From Firmicutes bacterium UBA6811 (GTDB lineage: Bacteria > Bacillota > SHA-98 > UBA4971): a DNA stretch of 18,994 bases. A program made the translations under genes and the position numbers. Below, piece by piece: positions 1 to 7,130 of this stretch (position 1 is its first letter; the number at the start of each line of letters is the position of its first letter). The notes under the pieces are model-generated. The model did not search any database. It saw only the letters and a program-made list of their open reading frames with translations, and was not told the DNA's origin. The stretch covers positions 38,346 to 57,339 of the forward strand of contig DKEX01000135.1 in assembly GCA_002452295.1 (NCBI GenBank). The letters run 5' to 3'.

Positions 1-191
1 CCGCAAGCGCGCCGTCCCCGGAGGGCAACACCGGCAACCCTCGACAGGACCTGCGCGCTGAAAAGCAGCGCGAATTTGTCGCGAGTTTGTGGCGATTTAC
101 TTGGCAAGACGGCGCAGACTGACGAACCAAAACTGGGCGTTCTGCTTGCCGGTACGAGACAGCCGGCGTTTCGAGATACGGGGGTGTCCAG
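1..191. other. Upstream region, no gene assigned
   Basis: No complete gene is visible before the permease start at 192. One plus-strand frame stays open from the window edge to a TGA at 59-61 and encodes a short basic tail. That could be the end of a partner MalF-type permease, which normally precedes a MalG-type gene, but the piece is too short to recognise. A second frame is open to about 122 and does not look like a permease end either. A six-base inverted repeat, GGCAAG (103-108) and CTTGCC (145-150), is present without a T-run. Confidence 0.3.
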
Positions 192-1073
192 ATGGCAGCA
201 CTGCGACGAAAGAAGCGCTTCCCCAGACACCGCAGGCTGAAATGGGGCCGGGTCATGCTCTATGTGTTCATGACGGCTGTCGCCGCCTTCATGGCCATGC
301 CCATCATCTACCTCGTCTCGTCGGCTTTCAAGCCCATCGAGGAGCTGTTCGTGTTCCCGCCCAGGTTCTTCGTGCAGCACCCGACCACCCGCAATTTCGT
401 GGAGCTTCTCCTGGCCGTGAGCGGTAGCTCAGTGCCGTTCTCGAGGTTCGCGTTCAACAGCGTTTTCGTCTCGTCGGTAACGGTGCTCGGGAGCGTGGTG
501 CTGTCCAGCATGGCCGCGTATCCCCTCGCCAAGCACAGGTTCCCGGGAAAGGATCTCATCTTCCTCGGGATAGTGTCCGCGCTCATGTTCGCGCCCGAGG
601 TGACGCAGATACCGCGCTACCTCGTGGTGAACAAGCTGGGGCTCATCGACACCTACGGGGCGCTCATCATCCCCAACCTCGCCGGGGCGCTCGGGCTGTT
701 CCTCACCAAGCAGTTCCTGGAGCAGATACCCGGTGTCCTCCTGGAGGCGGCCCGGGTGGACGGGGCCTCGGAATGGACCGTCTTCACGAAAGTGATCATG
801 CCCATCATCAAGCCGGCCTGCGCCACCGTGGCGATGCTGGTGTTCGTGGCGGCGTGGAACGATACGTTCAGCCCCCTGGTGTTCACGCGGAGCGAGGCCA
901 TGAAGACCCTGCCACTCGCCGTGCAGACCGTCGCCGGTGGGCCGGGGGTCGTGGCGCGCACGGGCGCGGTGATGGCAGCGAGTTTCGTCCTGACGATGCC
1001 GACCATCGTCGTATTCCTGCTCCTCCAGCGCCTGGTGCTGGAAACCATGGTGCATTCGGGAATCAAAGCGTAA
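192..1073 (+). CDS. Sugar-type ABC transporter permease (MalG family)
   Basis: Inner-membrane subunit of a carbohydrate-type ABC importer (family known, substrate unknown). The 293-residue product has the usual MalG length. It begins with a basic cytoplasmic stretch, then a first membrane segment at about residues 18-42 and further hydrophobic segments through the protein. The EAA loop that docks on the ATPase is clear: EAARVDGAS followed by a hydrophobic run ending IIKP, around residues 184-207. ATG at 192 is chosen because the basic tail precedes the first membrane segment and GGGGGTGT lies just upstream. A MalF partner would be expected upstream, outside the window. No ATPase gene is present, so one may be encoded elsewhere, as is common for this family. 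The solute-binding protein follows after an unusually long gap. Confidence 0.92.
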   Translation: MAALRRKKRFPRHRRLKWGRVMLYVFMTAVAAFMAMPIIYLVSSAFKPIEELFVFPPRFFVQHPTTRNFVELLLAVSGSSVPFSRFAFNSVFVSSVTVLGSVVLSSMAAYPLAKHRFPGKDLIFLGIVSALMFAPEVTQIPRYLVVNKLGLIDTYGALIIPNLAGALGLFLTKQFLEQIPGVLLEAARVDGASEWTVFTKVIMPIIKPACATVAMLVFVAAWNDTFSPLVFTRSEAMKTLPLAVQTVAGGPGVVARTGAVMAASFVLTMPTIVVFLLLQRLVLETMVHSGIKA

Positions 1074-1212
1074 CCTCCACTAAGGAGAGGTGCTGGCCAA
1101 ACCCGCGCGATGTCGCTCGGAGTATTGCAGGGTGGTGGCTGGCACGGACTTGTAGAAGAAGAATTACTCGCCCGGGGAGGAAAATGCCGGGTCGCGGCGA
1201 AATCATACGGGC

Positions 1213-1238
1213 TGGTGGATATATCAATATGTCCACCA
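1213..1238. promoter_or_regulatory. 26-bp palindrome, candidate operator
   Basis: The left arm TGGTGGATATAT (1213-1224) and right arm ATATGTCCACCA (1227-1238) are complementary at 11 of 12 positions around a two-base centre. The two-base centre and lack of a following T-run argue against a terminator. The size and symmetry are typical of a site for a dimeric repressor or activator. It lies about 320 bp before the binding-protein start. No regulator gene of the LacI or GntR type is in the window, so its protein is unknown. Confidence 0.55.
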
Positions 1239-1244
1239 CTCGAG

Positions 1245-1260
1245 ACCTGACGCGCCAGGT
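1245..1260. promoter_or_regulatory. 16-bp palindrome next to the candidate operator
   Basis: ACCTGACG (1245-1252) faces CGCCAGGT (1253-1260), with seven of eight positions symmetric. Its centre is 27 bp from the centre of the larger palindrome, so the two could be bound together or by different proteins. The sequences of the two sites are unrelated. Function is inferred only from symmetry and position. Confidence 0.3.
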
Positions 1261-1555
1261 GTTCGAGCCAGCACCTGCACTCGCGCTGTTCCCGTGCCCC
1301 TCCGCAGGCCGGCATGTGACATCGGAGCCGGGGGACCGGCGCCCCGCCGTGCACCGTCGGCAACCCGACAGGAGATCCCAGGCCCGAAACGCGCGAGGAT
1401 TCACGATGATTGCTCCGGCAGTGGCAAAGGAAAGGGGTATCGCGGATGCATAAAGGGGGGTGATAACGGACCTGCCGCAAGACCCTTCAGGTGTGAGTGG
1501 ACCGGGACTGCGGGACTTGCCGAGTGGAAAACCATTTGAAAGGAGTTGACCGGGA

Positions 1556-2836
1556 TTGAAGAGGTGCGGACTGGTTCTGGTTGTGCTTCTGCTCTTCTCG
1601 CTCCTCGTGCCGTCGCTTGCGTTCGCGCAGACCACCATCAAGTGGTGGCACTGGAACGCGCCCGAGAGGCAGGCGTACTTTGAGCCGCTGCTGGCGAGGT
1701 TCGAGAAGGAGACCGGCATCAAGGTCGAAGCTGAGTTCGTGGGCTGGGCTGATCTGAAGGAGAAACTGATCCTGTCGGTCGCGGGCGGGGTTGCGCCTGA
1801 CGTCACGGCCGTGTCGTCCGCGTGGGGCGATGAGGTGGGCGAGAAAGGCGCTTTCCTCGATCTGACCAAGCTCGTGACCCGCGACAAGGCCGAGTTCAAG
1901 CCGGTGTTCCCGACCGCTTTCGCCCTCTGGAAGACCGCTAAGGGCGAGCAGTACGCGTTCCCGTTTGACCTCGATATCCCCGCGTTGTTCTACAACAAGG
2001 AACTCTTCGACGCGGCGGGCATAGCCTACCCGACCGACAAGTGGACATGGGACGATATGCTCAAAGCCGCCATCGCCCTCACGAAGGATACCAATGGTGA
2101 TGGCCAGCCTGACCAGTACGGGTTCACCACCTGGTACTTCCACTGGGCGACGCTGGTGTGGGCAAACGGCGGCAGCCTGCTTACGCCGGACGGGAAGAAG
2201 CCCAACCTCAACACCCCCGAGGCCAGGCAGGCGCTGGAGTTCTACAGGAAGATATTCGCCCACAACGTGAGCTGCGATATGACCAACGCTAAGCGCCTCG
2301 GAAGCCCCCACCCGCCCGCGCTCTGGAAGGCGGGGAAGATCGGCATGATGCCTGCGGGAGCCTGGGCGCCCAGCATCTGGATGTATGATACCGACAAGAA
2401 GCAGTACGTGATGGACTTCGACGTGGCCCACATGCCCCTGAGCCCGAAGGGCAAGCGTGCCGTGCAGATGGACGGCCAAGGCATGGCGATACTCGCAAAC
2501 TCGAAGAACGTCGAAGCTGCGTGGAGGTTCGTGAAGTTCCTGGCATGCGTCGATGTGCAGACCATGAGCGGCCGCGACCTCGGGCAGTTCCCGATCCGCC
2601 GCGATGTCGCGCTCACCGAGGCGTTCCTGCCGCCGGATACACCACCGGCGAACAAGAAGGCCTTCGTGGAGGTCGCTGAGTACGCTTACGCCTACCCGAA
2701 GGTCCCGAGGTGGAAGGACGCCTACAAGATCATAAACAGCGAGGTGGCCAAATACGCCGTAGGCAACCAGAGCCTCGACGAGGCCCTCGCCAACATCGAG
2801 AAACTGGTTCCGCCGGCTCTGGCAGGGACCCAGTAG
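1556..2836 (+). CDS. ABC transporter substrate-binding protein, family 1
   Basis: Extracellular receptor of a sugar-type ABC importer, expected to hand its ligand to the permease encoded upstream. The 426-residue product has a signal peptide: KR, a long Leu/Val core, then SLAFAQ at about residues 19-25, giving a signal peptidase I site after AFA. The mature part begins TTIKWWHWN and continues with the family-1 pattern of a KETGIKVE strand and a GVAPDV loop. The length is typical. The start is TTG, supported by AAAGGAG ten bases upstream. There is no lipobox cysteine, which is unusual for a Gram-positive binding protein (see findings). Substrate cannot be told from sequence; family 1 covers oligosaccharides, glycerol-3-phosphate and others. 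It ends 43 bp from the convergent kinase gene, with no clear terminator between. Confidence 0.93.
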   Translation: MKRCGLVLVVLLLFSLLVPSLAFAQTTIKWWHWNAPERQAYFEPLLARFEKETGIKVEAEFVGWADLKEKLILSVAGGVAPDVTAVSSAWGDEVGEKGAFLDLTKLVTRDKAEFKPVFPTAFALWKTAKGEQYAFPFDLDIPALFYNKELFDAAGIAYPTDKWTWDDMLKAAIALTKDTNGDGQPDQYGFTTWYFHWATLVWANGGSLLTPDGKKPNLNTPEARQALEFYRKIFAHNVSCDMTNAKRLGSPHPPALWKAGKIGMMPAGAWAPSIWMYDTDKKQYVMDFDVAHMPLSPKGKRAVQMDGQGMAILANSKNVEAAWRFVKFLACVDVQTMSGRDLGQFPIRRDVALTEAFLPPDTPPANKKAFVEVAEYAYAYPKVPRWKDAYKIINSEVAKYAVGNQSLDEALANIEKLVPPALAGTQ

Positions 2837-2879
2837 ACCCGGGCTGCGCAAGTCCGGAGGTCAGCATCGCTCGTGCTCA

Positions 2880-4832
2880 CTACAGTCGCGCAGCGGGGAG
2901 GCGCACCGTGAAGGTGCTGCCCTCCCCCTCTTTGCTCTCCACGGTGATGGTGCCGCCGTGGGCCTCCACGATGCCGTGGCTCACGGCGAGCCCGAGGCCC
3001 ACGCCGGTGCTTCGAGTGGTGAAGAACGGCGTGAAGATCTTGCCGAGGTTCTCGCGGGGGATGCCACAGCCGGTGTCGGTGAACTCCACCAGCACGTGGT
3101 GGCCTCCCTTTGCCGTGCCGGCCTCTCGCCGCCCACAGGCGCTCCGGGCACGGGTCCGCCTCCCGAGGTCAACGCCCAGGCGGACTCTGAGGACTCCGCC
3201 GTCAGGCATGGCCTGTATCGCGTTCATGGCGAGGTTCAGGAGGACCTGCTTGAGCTGGGCCTCGTCTGCAAGCACCAGGGGCAGCTCAGCCGGGAACGCC
3301 GCCTGCGTGCCGGGACGACTCCCGCCTGGCTCCTCGCCCGGACTGTCGTCCGCCCTGTTGCCCGGCCCCTCACGCTGCCCCTCCAGCTCTATCCTCACGC
3401 CTGATGCAGCCGCCTGCTGGCTCACCAGGTAAAGGGTGTCCTCCACGAGGCGGCGCAAGTCCACCGGCCGGAGCTGCATCTCCTGGTGCCGCGAGAACAC
3501 GGTGAGGTTCCTGATTATGGACGAGCAGCGTGCCGCCTCCTCTTCGATGGCCCTGAGCGGTTTCAGGTACTCGTTTGGAGACTCGAGCGTCTTTGCGATC
3601 TTGTCCGCGAGGTGCTCGGCGCACGCCGATATGATGCCGACAGGGTTGTTGATCTCGTGGGCTATCCCGGCGGCGAACTCACCCACCACCTTCATGCGCT
3701 CGGCGCGCCGCAGGCGCTCGCCGAGGCTCACCCGCACCGTCACGTCCTCTGCCACGATTATGGCGCCGATGACCGTGCCACCGTCGCTCTCCGCCCGCCC
3801 GCTCACAAGGGGGCACACCCGGCACGAGACCACGTACTCCCGGTCGTCCGGCGCCTGCTGCCTCATCTCATCGCTCTCGAGGGTCTCCCCCTCGTCCAGC
3901 ACCTCCCTCAGGATGTCCCCGAGACCTGCCTCCTCCTGGCCCCGCAGGACTTCGAAGTACCTCCTCCCCACCGCCTCCTCCCCCGGGATCCCCGTGATGG
4001 CCTGCATCCCGCCGTTCCAGGTGGTGATGACGAGGTCCCTATCCACGGCCGCAAGCCCTATCGTCAGGCTCTCGAGGATGTTCTCGTTGTATTCCTTGAG
4101 CGCCGAAAGCTCCCTGTTGGCTTCCCCGAGGTCGGCGTACAGCTCCGCGTTCTCCAGCGCGGCGGAGGCATACGCCGCGAGGATCGTGAGGAACCGGATC
4201 TCATCGCGGGTCCGCTCGTGGATGCTGGGCGTATAGACCGTCAGAACGCCGGTCACCTCACCGCGCACGGCCAGGGGCACCGAGAGGGCGAAGGTCATGC
4301 CTTCCCTCCCCATGTCCTCGAAGTAGGTGCCAGCGTCGCCCGCGCCGTCCACGCCGGCCAGGGGCTTTCCGAGCCTGACCACCTGACCCAGGGAGCTCGT
4401 GTCCACCGGGACGGACCCGCTCTTCTCAGCGAATTCCCTGGAGAGGCCGTGGTGCGCCTTCAGGACGAGATGCGATCTGTCCCGGCTCAGGATGCGGATG
4501 GCGCAGCCATTGGACGGAATGAGGCGGCTTGCAAGCACCACGATGCGGTCGAGCACATCATCGGGCCGGCGGATGGACACAAGCTCCTTCCCCACCTCGA
4601 AGAGGCTGGCGAGCTGCAAGACGCGCCGGTTGAGCTCGGCGTTGGCGGCCACGAGCTCCTTCTGGAGGGCGAGGTCGTTCTCGGCGAGGCCTTTCACGAA
4701 CTCGCTCATGGAGGCAAGCTGGCCCCGGGCGTCGGCGACCCGGCGCGCGGCCGTGCGTCTCTCCACATAAGCAAATACCAGCGCCCCCGCGGCCATGGCG
4801 GCGAGCGCCGCATCGACCCAGAACCCATCCAC
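2880..4832 (-). CDS. Sensor histidine kinase (TM-GAF-PAS-HisKA-HATPase, NtrB-like)
   Basis: Autophosphorylating sensor that probably phosphorylates the NtrC-type regulator encoded 18 bp upstream in the same transcript. The 650-residue protein has one N-terminal membrane segment (about 7-22), a coiled region (30-75), a GAF domain (about 76-235) and a PAS domain (about 250-370). The HisKA motif GIAHEINNPVG places the phospho-histidine near residue 392. The ATPase domain shows the N box (NLAMNAIQAMP, about 533), G1 (DTGCGIP, about 586), F box (FTPFFTT) and G2 (GVGLGLAV). Two low-complexity Gly/Arg/Pro-rich stretches interrupt the catalytic half (about 485-519 and 553-580). The start is GTG; an ATG four bases further in is out of frame. 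No periplasmic sensor domain is present, so the signal is probably cytoplasmic. The ligand is unknown. Confidence 0.93.
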   Translation of the reverse strand: MDGFWVDAALAAMAAGALVFAYVERRTAARRVADARGQLASMSEFVKGLAENDLALQKELVAANAELNRRVLQLASLFEVGKELVSIRRPDDVLDRIVVLASRLIPSNGCAIRILSRDRSHLVLKAHHGLSREFAEKSGSVPVDTSSLGQVVRLGKPLAGVDGAGDAGTYFEDMGREGMTFALSVPLAVRGEVTGVLTVYTPSIHERTRDEIRFLTILAAYASAALENAELYADLGEANRELSALKEYNENILESLTIGLAAVDRDLVITTWNGGMQAITGIPGEEAVGRRYFEVLRGQEEAGLGDILREVLDEGETLESDEMRQQAPDDREYVVSCRVCPLVSGRAESDGGTVIGAIIVAEDVTVRVSLGERLRRAERMKVVGEFAAGIAHEINNPVGIISACAEHLADKIAKTLESPNEYLKPLRAIEEEAARCSSIIRNLTVFSRHQEMQLRPVDLRRLVEDTLYLVSQQAAASGVRIELEGQREGPGNRADDSPGEEPGGSRPGTQAAFPAELPLVLADEAQLKQVLLNLAMNAIQAMPDGGVLRVRLGVDLGRRTRARSACGRREAGTAKGGHHVLVEFTDTGCGIPRENLGKIFTPFFTTRSTGVGLGLAVSHGIVEAHGGTITVESKEGEGSTFTVRLPAARL

Positions 4833-4850
4833 CCGAAAACACCCCGCAAG

Positions 4851-6233
4851 CTACTCCGCTATCCCGTACTCCTTGATCTTGTTGAGCAACGTCCGCCGGC
4901 TGATCTGAAGGATCCTCGCGGCCAGAGTCCGGTTGCTGTGGGTCTCGCGCAGCACCTGAACGATGTGAGCCTTCTCCACTTCCCTTATGGACATGGGCCT
5001 TACCCCCGGGCCGGCCTGGCCGGCCTCCCCGCCGTTGCCGTGCGTCCCCGACGATGCAGGCGCGTTTATCGCCGGGAGGCCGATGTAGAGGTTGTCCTCC
5101 TCGATGACGGAGCCCTTCGCGAAGATGACCGCCCGCTCGATGCAGTTTTCAAGCTCGCGCACGTTTCCCGGCCAGTCGTAGTCCATGAGCATCCTCATGC
5201 CGTCCTCGGAGACCTGTGTGACCTTTCGCCCGAGGGTCTCGCTGTAGTAGGCGATGAACTTGTTCACGAGAAGGGGAATGTCCGCCTTGCGCTCGCGTAG
5301 CGGCGGCAGGTACACGGGGATCACACTGAGGCGGTAGTACAGGTCTTCCCTGAACTCGCCCCGGGCGACCCGTTCCTTGAGGTCCTGGTTCGTGGCGGCC
5401 ACGATCCGCACGTCAACCCGTATCGTCTGCGAGCTTCCGACGCGTTCGAACTCCTTCTCCTGGGTGACCCTGAGGAGCTTGGCCTGCATGGCGGGGCTCA
5501 TCTCACCGATCTCGTCGAGGAAGACGGTGCCCGTGTCGGCCACCTCGAACCTGCCGAGCCTCCTTGCCACTGCCGACGTGAACGCTCCGCGCTCATGCCC
5601 GAAGAGCTCTGACTCGAGGAGGTTCTCGGGAACGGCGGCGCAGTTCACCTTCACGAAAGGCTTGTCCGCCCTGTGGCTGCAGTTGTGGACGGCCCTGGCG
5701 AGAAGCTCCTTGCCGGTGCCGCTCTCACCATAGATGAGCACCGTCGCGTTCGTCGGCGCGATGTCGTCGATCATCCTGAAGATCCTTTGCATCTCCGGTG
5801 TGGAGCCGACCATCCCGAACTCGCTCTCCACGCGAAGAGCCTGGCGGCGAGGCGCCCGGGAGAAAGGCGCCCCGAGCTCGAGGGCGCTTTTGACGACCAT
5901 CCTGAAGTTGTCGATCTTGAAGGGCTTCGTTATGTAGTCGTATGCGCCGCACTTCATGGCCTCGATGGCGGTGTCCACCGAGGAGTAGGCGGTTATCATG
6001 ATGACCACGGTCTCGGGGGTATGCGCCCTGATCTCGCGCAGCACGTCGATGCCGCTTGCGTCAGGGAGCTTGAGGTCGAGCACGACCACATGAAAATCGC
6101 CCGAGGCCGCCCTGGCGATGCACTCCGCCCCATCGCGCGCGACGGCCACCTCGTATCCTTCTTCAGTGAGGACATCGGAAAGCACGGCCCTCATGTTGGG
6201 CTCGTCATCGACAACAAGGACCCTGTAGACCAC
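4851..6233 (-). CDS. NtrC-family sigma-54-dependent response regulator
   Basis: Transcription activator that would use ATP to open promoters held by sigma-54 RNA polymerase, switched on by the adjacent kinase. Domains of the 460-residue protein: receiver (1-120) with the acidic pair D9/D10, phospho-acceptor D53, T81 and K103; AAA+ domain with Walker A GESGTGKE (169-176) and Walker B VFLDEIGE (237-244); C-terminal Fis-type helix-turn-helix (about the last 42 residues, SNRTLAARILQISRRTL). The loop that touches sigma-54 reads GAFTSA (216-221) where GAFTGA is standard. The start is GTG with CAGGGGGC upstream. It is first in a two-gene unit with the kinase and lies 160 bp after the flagellar chaperone gene on the same strand. 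No convincing sigma-54 promoter was found in the window, so targets are unknown. Confidence 0.95.
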   Translation of the reverse strand: MVYRVLVVDDEPNMRAVLSDVLTEEGYEVAVARDGAECIARAASGDFHVVVLDLKLPDASGIDVLREIRAHTPETVVIMITAYSSVDTAIEAMKCGAYDYITKPFKIDNFRMVVKSALELGAPFSRAPRRQALRVESEFGMVGSTPEMQRIFRMIDDIAPTNATVLIYGESGTGKELLARAVHNCSHRADKPFVKVNCAAVPENLLESELFGHERGAFTSAVARRLGRFEVADTGTVFLDEIGEMSPAMQAKLLRVTQEKEFERVGSSQTIRVDVRIVAATNQDLKERVARGEFREDLYYRLSVIPVYLPPLRERKADIPLLVNKFIAYYSETLGRKVTQVSEDGMRMLMDYDWPGNVRELENCIERAVIFAKGSVIEEDNLYIGLPAINAPASSGTHGNGGEAGQAGPGVRPMSIREVEKAHIVQVLRETHSNRTLAARILQISRRTLLNKIKEYGIAE

Positions 6234-6339
6234 CCTGAAAGCCCCCTGCCCCGAGTGACGTTGTTACGCAAGAAGCTGCGACAGACGAGTTCGGGGCATG
6301 TCTACGTTTTTCGACATCAGGATGGAATATCCTTCTTGT

Positions 6340-6376
6340 GATGGGTGATGGGTAGCAGGCGGCAGGTGGCGGGTAG
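6340..6376. repeat. Short degenerate GGTG-rich repeat
   Basis: Between the chaperone and NtrC-type genes, imperfect units of about seven bases follow each other: GATGGGT, GATGGGTAG, CAGGCGG, CAGGTGG, CGGGTAG. They share a GGTG/GGCGG theme but are not exact copies. The run lies in the leader of the NtrC-type gene or the tail of the chaperone gene. It may be simple-sequence drift, and no function is apparent. Confidence 0.35.
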
Positions 6377-6393
6377 TGGAAAAAGCGTCCGGA

Positions 6394-6888
6394 TCACCGC
6401 TCCTTGTCGAGGAATACCGGGGCGTGTCTCGTCCGGCCGTGGCCGTTGTACGCATGGCTCATGGCTCTTCCGTGCGCGATCTCGGCGAGTTTCATCTCCA
6501 TCTCGGCTTTCCGGGCGCGAACCATCTCCCTGAGTTCGGCATCCAGTTCGAGCGCTCTACGGTGCGCAGCCGCCGCCTTCCGCCGCGCATCCTCCACGCG
6601 GGCATCAGTGACCGCCTCCCGCGCTGCGATTGTGCGCAAATCATGCGGCCCAGGGTCGTCGGAAAGCTCCGCATCCAGCTCCCGCCGCCTGGCCTCGAGC
6701 CTGGCGATATCGTCGATGTGCTCGCCCCTCCCGACCACGGAGTCGCACAGGCCGGCGAGGTCCCCGGCCTGCAAGAGCTCCATCTCGTGCTTCATGCGGC
6801 GGGCGACTTTCTCGAGAAGCAGCGCCTCCCGGTCGTAGCTCTCGGCGATCTCGGTTAACCTCTGTTCGCGCAGGTCCTTCCTGTTCAA
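6394..6888 (-). CDS. FliT/FlgN-like flagellar export chaperone (probable)
   Basis: Small cytoplasmic helical protein of 164 residues, placed directly after fliD, where FliT-type chaperones usually sit. It is almost entirely charged helix and coiled coil. Near its start are a heptad-like stretch (YDREALLLEKVARRMKHEME), a GDL turn and a second helix with LEARRRELDAEL, the general shape of FliT/FlgN proteins that hold filament-cap or hook-associated subunits before export. The frame stays open upstream to 6987, but TTG at 6888 is chosen because GGGAGG lies eight bases before it and the upstream reading is low-complexity. The C-terminal third (Ala/Arg/Glu helix) has no clear family match. Identification rests on context and helical character, so FlgN or an unrelated coiled-coil protein remains possible. 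Confidence 0.6.
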   Translation of the reverse strand: MNRKDLREQRLTEIAESYDREALLLEKVARRMKHEMELLQAGDLAGLCDSVVGRGEHIDDIARLEARRRELDAELSDDPGPHDLRTIAAREAVTDARVEDARRKAAAAHRRALELDAELREMVRARKAEMEMKLAEIAHGRAMSHAYNGHGRTRHAPVFLDKER

Positions 6889-7130
6889 CGCCTGTCCTCC
6901 CTGGTTTTCACGACACGCGGCCCCGAGGCGATGCCCCAGGTGCCGGAGGCGCCTCTCCAGGAGGCCCCCCTTGGGTTTGAGCCGCATTCCCCCGCGAGGG
7001 GCCCCTCAAGGCGCCTGCTTTTGCTGTACCGCCGGGCACAGGGCCCGAGGCGCGCCCCGGGGGCCCCGAATTCGCCGGAGAACCGCCAAGATCATCGACG
7101 CAAACAGGTCTACGCGTTCTGCGCGTCGGC
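6889..7130. other. GC-rich spacer with palindromes between fliD and the chaperone gene
   Basis: This 242-bp spacer follows fliD on the minus strand. It holds a perfect 10-bp palindrome, GAGGCGCCTC (6946-6955), a perfect 12-bp palindrome, GAGGGGCCCCTC (6996-7007), and a GGGCCC pair (7041-7046 with 7061-7066). None is followed by a T-run on the minus strand. They could fold in the mRNA and reduce read-through or protect the fliD 3' end. No gene is supported here. Confidence 0.4.

Larger units (their letters stand above)
1074..1555. other. 482-bp gap between permease and binding protein
   Basis: This gap is long for a gap inside an ABC transporter locus. It contains two palindromes (1213-1238 and 1245-1260), described separately, which suggest a regulated promoter for the binding-protein gene. 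I could not place convincing -35/-10 boxes. The AT-rich core of the first palindrome (ATAT...ATAT) is the only obvious melting-prone stretch. Two short open frames cross the gap (1110-1250 and 1184-1453); neither resembles a protein I know. A ribosome site, AAAGGAG, lies at about 1539-1545, ten bases before the TTG start at 1556. Confidence 0.6.

Noticed and set aside
1140..1156. TGGCACG followed by TTG, resembling a sigma-54 promoter before the binding-protein gene
   Set aside because: The -12 half is TTGT and one base too close to the -24 half. Sigma-54 promoters tolerate neither well. It is also about 400 bp from the gene.
1110..1250. 46-codon frame in phase with the permease after its stop codon
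   Set aside because: It has no ribosome site at proper distance and no recognisable product. Read-through of the permease stop is possible but unsupported.
1184..1453. 89-codon frame with GGGGAGG before its ATG in the permease/binding-protein gap
   Set aside because: The product matches no family I know, has no consistent fold pattern, and the candidate operator lies inside it. It is more likely regulatory DNA.
3486..5300. 604-codon plus-strand open frame opposite the kinase and regulator genes
   Set aside because: It is a shadow of high-G+C coding DNA: the opposite strand encodes clear kinase and NtrC domains with all motifs, and this frame is a low-complexity His/Arg/Pro-rich reading.
6299..6318. 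ATGTC/GACAT inverted repeat before the NtrC-type gene
   Set aside because: Only five base pairs match around a ten-base centre, too weak to call an operator or terminator in a region where chance pairs are frequent.
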